This document shows, in pieces, positions 58,900 to 64,000 of a stretch of 64,000 nucleotides of DNA. Position 1 is the first letter of the stretch; each line of letters opens with the position of its first letter. The notes under the pieces were generated by a model. That model saw nothing but the letters and a program-made list of their open reading frames with translations. It made no database searches and was not told where the DNA came from. A program made the position numbers and the translations under genes. The DNA is from Marchantia polymorpha subsp. ruderalis (Eukaryota > Streptophyta > Marchantiopsida > Marchantiales > Marchantiaceae), in assembly GCA_037833965.1 (NCBI GenBank), contig AP031353.1:22756501-22820500 (forward strand). Reading direction: 5' to 3'.

Positions 58900-61800
58900 A
58901 TGGCGGATTCGGTCAATGCCATTCTGGAGTACTTGCGGAAGCACAATTTCTCGGAGGCAGAAAACGCCCTTAGATCAGAACTCACCGCAAGGCAGACGGT
59001 AAATGGTCCTCTTCCTCTCCCACTCGAGGATGATGCGGACCTCAATGTCAACGTATTTCACAAGGCGATGCAAGAGAGAGATGCTCAACATCAAGGAATC
59101 ATCTGCCCCGAGCCTGAGTTTATTCTAGCGTCTCCGGAGAGATCGAAAGGCGCACAGGCAGGGTTCAATTTTATACACAGCAAGCCAGAACCGCTCGATG
59201 GTATAGGTTTCCGGGAGAGTTCTCAACAACTCTTCGAGGAGAAGGCAGTGTTCGTTGATTCTGGGATTGAAAAACTCAGCTCGCCAACTTCCCCCAGGTC
59301 TCCGAGGCACGAAAAGTTTGGTGCCCAACTCCCGGCAGGCTCTGCCCTCGAAAAAGTCAACCCTTCAGGAGATGTACTAGGGTTACAAACTGGTCTTCAT
59401 GGATCTGATTTTAGTCGTGGACCTCAATATAAGAAGGCAACAGCTGTCACTAAACAGCCGAAGAAACATCTTGAAGAGGCCTCTGTTCGGAGAGAGGGAG
59501 CGACTTCTATATTTGGTGAGCAGGTTTTCCACAATGATGCGCCTCGTTCAGGGGAAGATTTGAGTCTTCATGTCGTCACAAGCGACGTGATTCGACCAGT
59601 ACCAAGGAAGCTCGAAGATGTGAGCTTTGAGGAAGTAAGATTGGTGGAAGCCCACCAAATGCACGAAGACGCAGTTGAGCAGATTGGAAGTCCTCAATGG
59701 ATTGGCACTTTGCAGCAGGATAGACAAGGGGTTCCGCCCCCTGTTGTGGTCGTGGCTCCGAAGACAATCAAGCCTTCAACGAAGAGACCTAGTTCTGATC
59801 AAGATAAACGAGATGTATTAAACGAAGTCCCGGACAACGGAGTTCAGCACGAAAATGGTGGTCACCACCTTGAAAAGCCAATGCTTGTCCGCGATTTAAT
59901 TGCCAACGAACGAGCTAGCAAAGGGCAATCTTCTGTAGAAGATGCCGAGAAAGCTCACCATGGGAGGAGTGGCGGAGGTTCTCATGCTTCCAACCTCAAA
60001 GAGAAGGGGATAGTCGAGAACGGTGGGGTAAGTAGAGACAGCACGTCCATAACACCCTGGAAGGATGTTCCCATCAAGACCAGCTTTCCTTTCTCTCCTC
60101 CAGAGTCTTCGTCTACCTGTGAGCTGCCTATTGTGGAAACATTTGTTGTTGAAGGTGTCAAATGTCCACCACGGGAAGAAAAACCACCACAAGAAAAGAC
60201 GAGAGCCGTAGAGGTGTCGAACAATGTACATAGTGGTAGGGGATCTAGGGAACGTTCTAGGAGCGCAGACGGAGCTTTGAAGGTTTTAGAAGGGACGTCG
60301 AGGAGCTTCCCTGATGTCCAAGAAGAATTGCCGAGGCTGCCACCCGTTCGACTTAGGTCAGGTGATACGAAGCCAACAGATTCCGGAGGTGCCAATTCGA
60401 GGCCATCTGCCGACTCAGGACTTTTCGTGAATATTGGAGGTTCTGCCGAAGCTGCGTTCGGATTGGGATCCTTTTTGGACATTCCTGTTGGCCAGGATGT
60501 GTCGTCTTCAGGTATGAACATGTGGACGCCCCTGTTTGTAGAATAACCTGTCGATGCAGAGAAGCCCTTGTAGTAATCTGCAATTTTAAAGGCCTGTCTG
60601 TTCTCATGGCATTTTAGACGATATTCGATACTATCTGTAGTCGTTCGTATGCATGTTGTGTGGTTCTCAACGAAGGATTGTTTACTCACCTCTGGCACTT
60701 GATAAATTTTACCACTGCTTATGAGGTCCTGGTTCTCGCATAGTCCACTCCACAGGTGACCGCAAACTTTTCTTTGCCGGAACATACCGTCCTGCTTTCA
60801 GTTTCTGATTTTTTTTCCAATTTATACAACCAATTTGTACGTAGCCATCTGGAGCTGCCGCACTGGAGCCGAAAATATATGGTATTTGATTGTTTTGTGA
60901 TCACGTATGACAACTTGAACTCTTGGGATTCTTCCGTATGCGAAGTATGAGCAGCAGAGGTTCCCAAGCTAAGACTCTGATTGTATGGATGTCCTATTTT
61001 CAGGGGCAAGGAGGCTTAGTGGAGGTAGCCGTCCATCTGTGAGCCAAGGCATTGTCGAGGATGCTTCGGAGAGGCTGTCGGGTTTTGCAACAGTTGGGGA
61101 CGGTCAAAGCGAGTCTCTTGTAGAGTATCCTGACGAGTACTGGGACTCTGACACATATGATGATGACGATGACCCTGGCTACCACAGGCAGCCAATAGAA
61201 GATGAGGAATGGTTTCTAGCTCATGAAATTGACTACCCCGATGAAAGATCTAGCCCTGGGTTGGAGAGCAGTCGAAGCCATCATGACAAGGATTTTGGTA
61301 AGTATGAGGATGATGATCGCTCAATCTTGGAGGAAGAGTCATATTTTTCTGGAGAAGAGTATTATCGGATGAAGAGAGGTGAGCGCAGAGAGGTGCAAAA
61401 TGAGATGGATCGACTTGCTGCCAATGATTTGTACAGTCGTGTTGAAGAGAGTCAAATGGGGGCTTTGAGGAGGCAGACTGGGGCTCATTTGCGTGAGACG
61501 CCTGACTATGATGGGCAGCTGCTGGATGTGGAGGAGCTGAACATGATACAAGGGGAGCCAGTTTGGCAGGGGTTTGCTGCTCAAGAGAGTCGTCTTGTTG
61601 AAGGAGATGACAAAACTGTACAAGAGAGAGCTCGGGAGGATGTTGGTTCAGTAAGGTCTGGTGGTATTGGCATTAGCAGTGAAGTGGCTGAGTTTGGCAG
61701 CGAAGTAAGGGAGAGTGTAGTTGATGGGAGCAGTGATGGGGATCTAGAGAGCCTCAAGGACCGTGAGATGGGGGTATATGGATCAGCTCATGGTAGAGAA

Positions 61801-63884
61801 AGTAGCAAATCCGAGTCTCCTAAGAATAGATACAATGACCTAGAAGGTAGTCACAAGGTCATTAAAGATGCCTCTGATAGGAATCTTGATGAAGAGGAAG
61901 TTGATCATGATCATGAAATGATTTTAAGATTCTACAACGAGACCTGGTCCCACAAAAGGGAAAGTGCTGACAGACAAATCTCTGAGAGGGACAGGTTGTA
62001 TGAGCAAGAGAAAGGTGGAGGTAAGGGAACCAATGGGAATGCTGAGAATCATTTCCAAGAAGAGCAAGAAATAGGTGGCTTTGGGTTTGGTGGGTTTTCT
62101 TTCCCATCTCCGTCTAGTGCAGGGGAAATTGCTGTGATGTCCAGGGCAGATTCGGGTAAATCGTTGTGGTCAGTGAGGGATATTGTCACCCCTGGTAGAG
62201 GTGATGAGGGTGATGAATATGCTAATGGAATTGTTGGTCCAGATGACACTCTCGCTGTATGGAAACGCAAGAGCAATGAATCATCCCCAATTATCAGTCC
62301 TCGAAATGAGACCCTCCGAAACTTGACTCTTTCTACCGGCTCTACGATTTCAGCACGATCCACCGATGGCTATGGGAGTGGAGAACTCAAAGAAGGGGAT
62401 GATGACGAGGAAGTGGAGATGAATAACATCAACAAGGAGGAAGCCGATGCTGTGGCAGCTGATGACGAGGAGGCCGCTGCTGTTCAGGAGCAGATACGAA
62501 GAATACGAGCTGAAGAAGAGGAGTTTGAAACATTCAATCTCAAGATCGTACACAGGAAAAACAGGTCCTCTGTTCCTATCCTTCTAAAAATTAGAAAGTC
62601 GTCTTACACGTAAGGAATTTAGTATGGCTCCACGTGTCTTTTGTTTACCAAGTATATAGTAACTGATTGGCATCGTCGACTGGTTTGGTTATGCTTCTGT
62701 TATTTTCAGTGTTTTGATTATGTCCATGATATCGAGCGGTGTAGAAAACCGCAATTCTAATGTGTATTTTGTGCAGAATTTGTTGTAATGTTTTGAATAT
62801 GTACCGTATACACATTCCTGGTCTTTCCTTTTGACAGTTTTTCGTTGTTGATCAGAACTGGGTTCGAGGAGAACAAAGATTTCCCAGTGGTGATAAATTC
62901 CGTAATCGCTGGACGGTACCATGTTACTGAATACTTGGGATCAGCTGCCTTTAGCAAGGCTATTCAAGCGCATGATTTGCATACAGGAATGGACGTTTGT
63001 ATGAAAATCATCAAAAATAACAAAGACTTTTTTGATCAAAGTTTGGACGAGATCAAACTACTGAAATATATCAACAAGCACGATCCTGGAGACAAGTACC
63101 ACGTCTTGCGTCTATACGACTATTTCTATCACCGGGTATGCTGTCTTCCTGCTCTGAACTTACGAGGTAGAGGTTGGGCTTTGTCATTTACAACTCGGTA
63201 CACTGCCTACACTACGACTTCATGTAGTTTTGTACTTTCGGAAGCATGGAGCTACATTCTAGACTTGGCCTCTGAGAAGGATCATAGCCTTTTGGTCTTA
63301 ACCTTTGCTTGTCGCACGTTCTTTTGAATTGGTCCACCTCTTTTCCCAATTCGGTTCCCGTAAGACTGGACGTTTGTTCTCCTTTGACCATGCAGGAGCA
63401 TCTCTTCATAGTTTGCGAGCTTCTCCGAGCCAACCTGTACGAGTTCCACAAGTACAACCGAGAGTCTGGTGGGGAGGTTTACTTTACAATGCCTCGACTC
63501 CAGGTATGGCCTTTGCAGAAATAGTTCCTAGCACGTAATATTTTTGAATAACACTGTGTAGTTGTTGATATTTGACACCCATCTATTCTTTTGTTTGCGT
63601 TTCAGTCGATAACACGGCAGTGCCTGGAAGCGTTAGAATTCATTCATGGACTTGGCCTGATACATTGCGACTTGAAGCCTGAAAATATACTGGTAAAGAG
63701 TTACAGCCGCTGTGAGGTGAAGGTGATCGATTTGGGTAGTAGCTGTTTCCAAACAGACCATCTGTGCTCGTACGTGCAGTCGCGATCATACAGGGCTCCT
63801 GAAGTCATTCTGGGACTTCCTTACAATCAAAAAATCGATATGTGGTCACTAGGCTGCATATTGGCAGAGCTTTGCTCGGGGAAC
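58900..63884 (+). CDS. DYRK-family protein kinase with N-terminal LisH motif, partial (runs off the window)
   Basis: Exons are 58900-60511, 61004-62564, 62856-63135, 63396-63503 and 63606-63884, all in phase, giving 1280 residues before the window ends. The N-terminus ([20 protein letters not shown]) is a LisH-type motif. About 1000 residues of mostly disordered, acidic sequence follow. The kinase domain begins near residue 1070 with [13 protein letters not shown], catalytic Lys1108 (VCMKIIKN), HCDLKPEN (Asp1209), DLG in place of DFG (Asp1229) and the activation-loop block [17 protein letters not shown] and the loop tyrosines are DYRK hallmarks; the pattern matches the plant-specific DYRK group. 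In such kinases a loop tyrosine is autophosphorylated. Acceptor choice at 62856 gives HRKNRTGFEEN, as in plant homologues. ATG 58900 has a good context (CCAGCCATGGCG). The C-lobe lies beyond 64000. Confidence 0.88.
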
Positions 63885-64000
63885 GTAAGTTTATGAATGT
63901 GCTCTATATCTTTCTTTGTGTGTGGACAAGTGACTTTGTTACGCTGTAGAGACAGACCTATCTTGCTCATAATCTAAGTGCAAACTTCTTTGCTACATTG
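63885..64000 (+). other. Start of the next intron of the DYRK gene
   Basis: Begins with the donor GTAAGT at 63885; no acceptor is reached before the window ends. Confidence 0.7.

Noticed and set aside
59982..60785. Minus-strand 267-codon frame opposite the first kinase exon
   Set aside because: Antisense shadow of a supported coding exon.
1..64000. tRNA or rRNA genes
   Set aside because: I looked for cloverleaf-like and rRNA-like sequence by eye and saw none; a tRNAscan/Infernal run would be decisive.

Overview
The window is nuclear DNA of a land plant, most likely a bryophyte such as a liverwort. The evidence is long intron-rich genes with GT-AG introns, plant-type plastid proteins, a plant-specific DYRK kinase, and gene-sized GC-moderate islands separated by very AT-rich gene-poor stretches. 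The species call (Marchantia-like) rests on my memory of protein style and was not checked.

Layout. 1-3100: degenerate coiled-coil protein gene, probably of a repetitive element, with a GC-rich short-repeat region before it and hairpins and a direct repeat after it. 3170-4620 and 11580-14190: two copies of a tandem WWE-domain gene; the first is truncated and broken, the second has a coherent multi-exon structure. 5200-9300: AT-rich DNA with perfect palindromes, a 69-bp tandem repeat and a minus-strand hAT/DUF4371 transposase relic. 14831-16530 (-): plastid DUF4079 membrane protein, 7 exons. 18537-22260 (-): rhodanese-domain protein of the STR8/TrhO (UPF0176) family, 8 exons. 22350-23430: cluster of inverted and direct repeats with a nested MITE-like foldback just upstream of that gene. 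27175-36490 (-): very large Urb2/Npa2-family nucleolar ribosome-biogenesis protein, 10 modelled exons. 40345-41847 (+): intronless aromatic amino acid decarboxylase. 43343-48288 (-): ABCG half-transporter, 10 exons. 49209-50140: mitochondrial-looking insert. 50140-58900: AT-rich DNA with an (AT)n microsatellite and a 79-bp tandem repeat, then GC-rich promoter/leader DNA. 58900 to the right edge (+): DYRK-family protein kinase with a LisH-containing N-terminus, 5 exons seen and truncated by the window end.

The intact genes are unrelated housekeeping or metabolic loci (plastid, tRNA modification, ribosome biogenesis, amine synthesis, transport, signalling); nothing suggests an operon-like cluster. 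Exon models were built by hand from splice consensus plus reading-phase agreement. For the DUF4079, rhodanese, ABCG and DYRK genes every junction closes in phase and the total is divisible by three. The Urb2 model also closes, but its last exon is uncertain. The least described item is the tandem WWE gene family.
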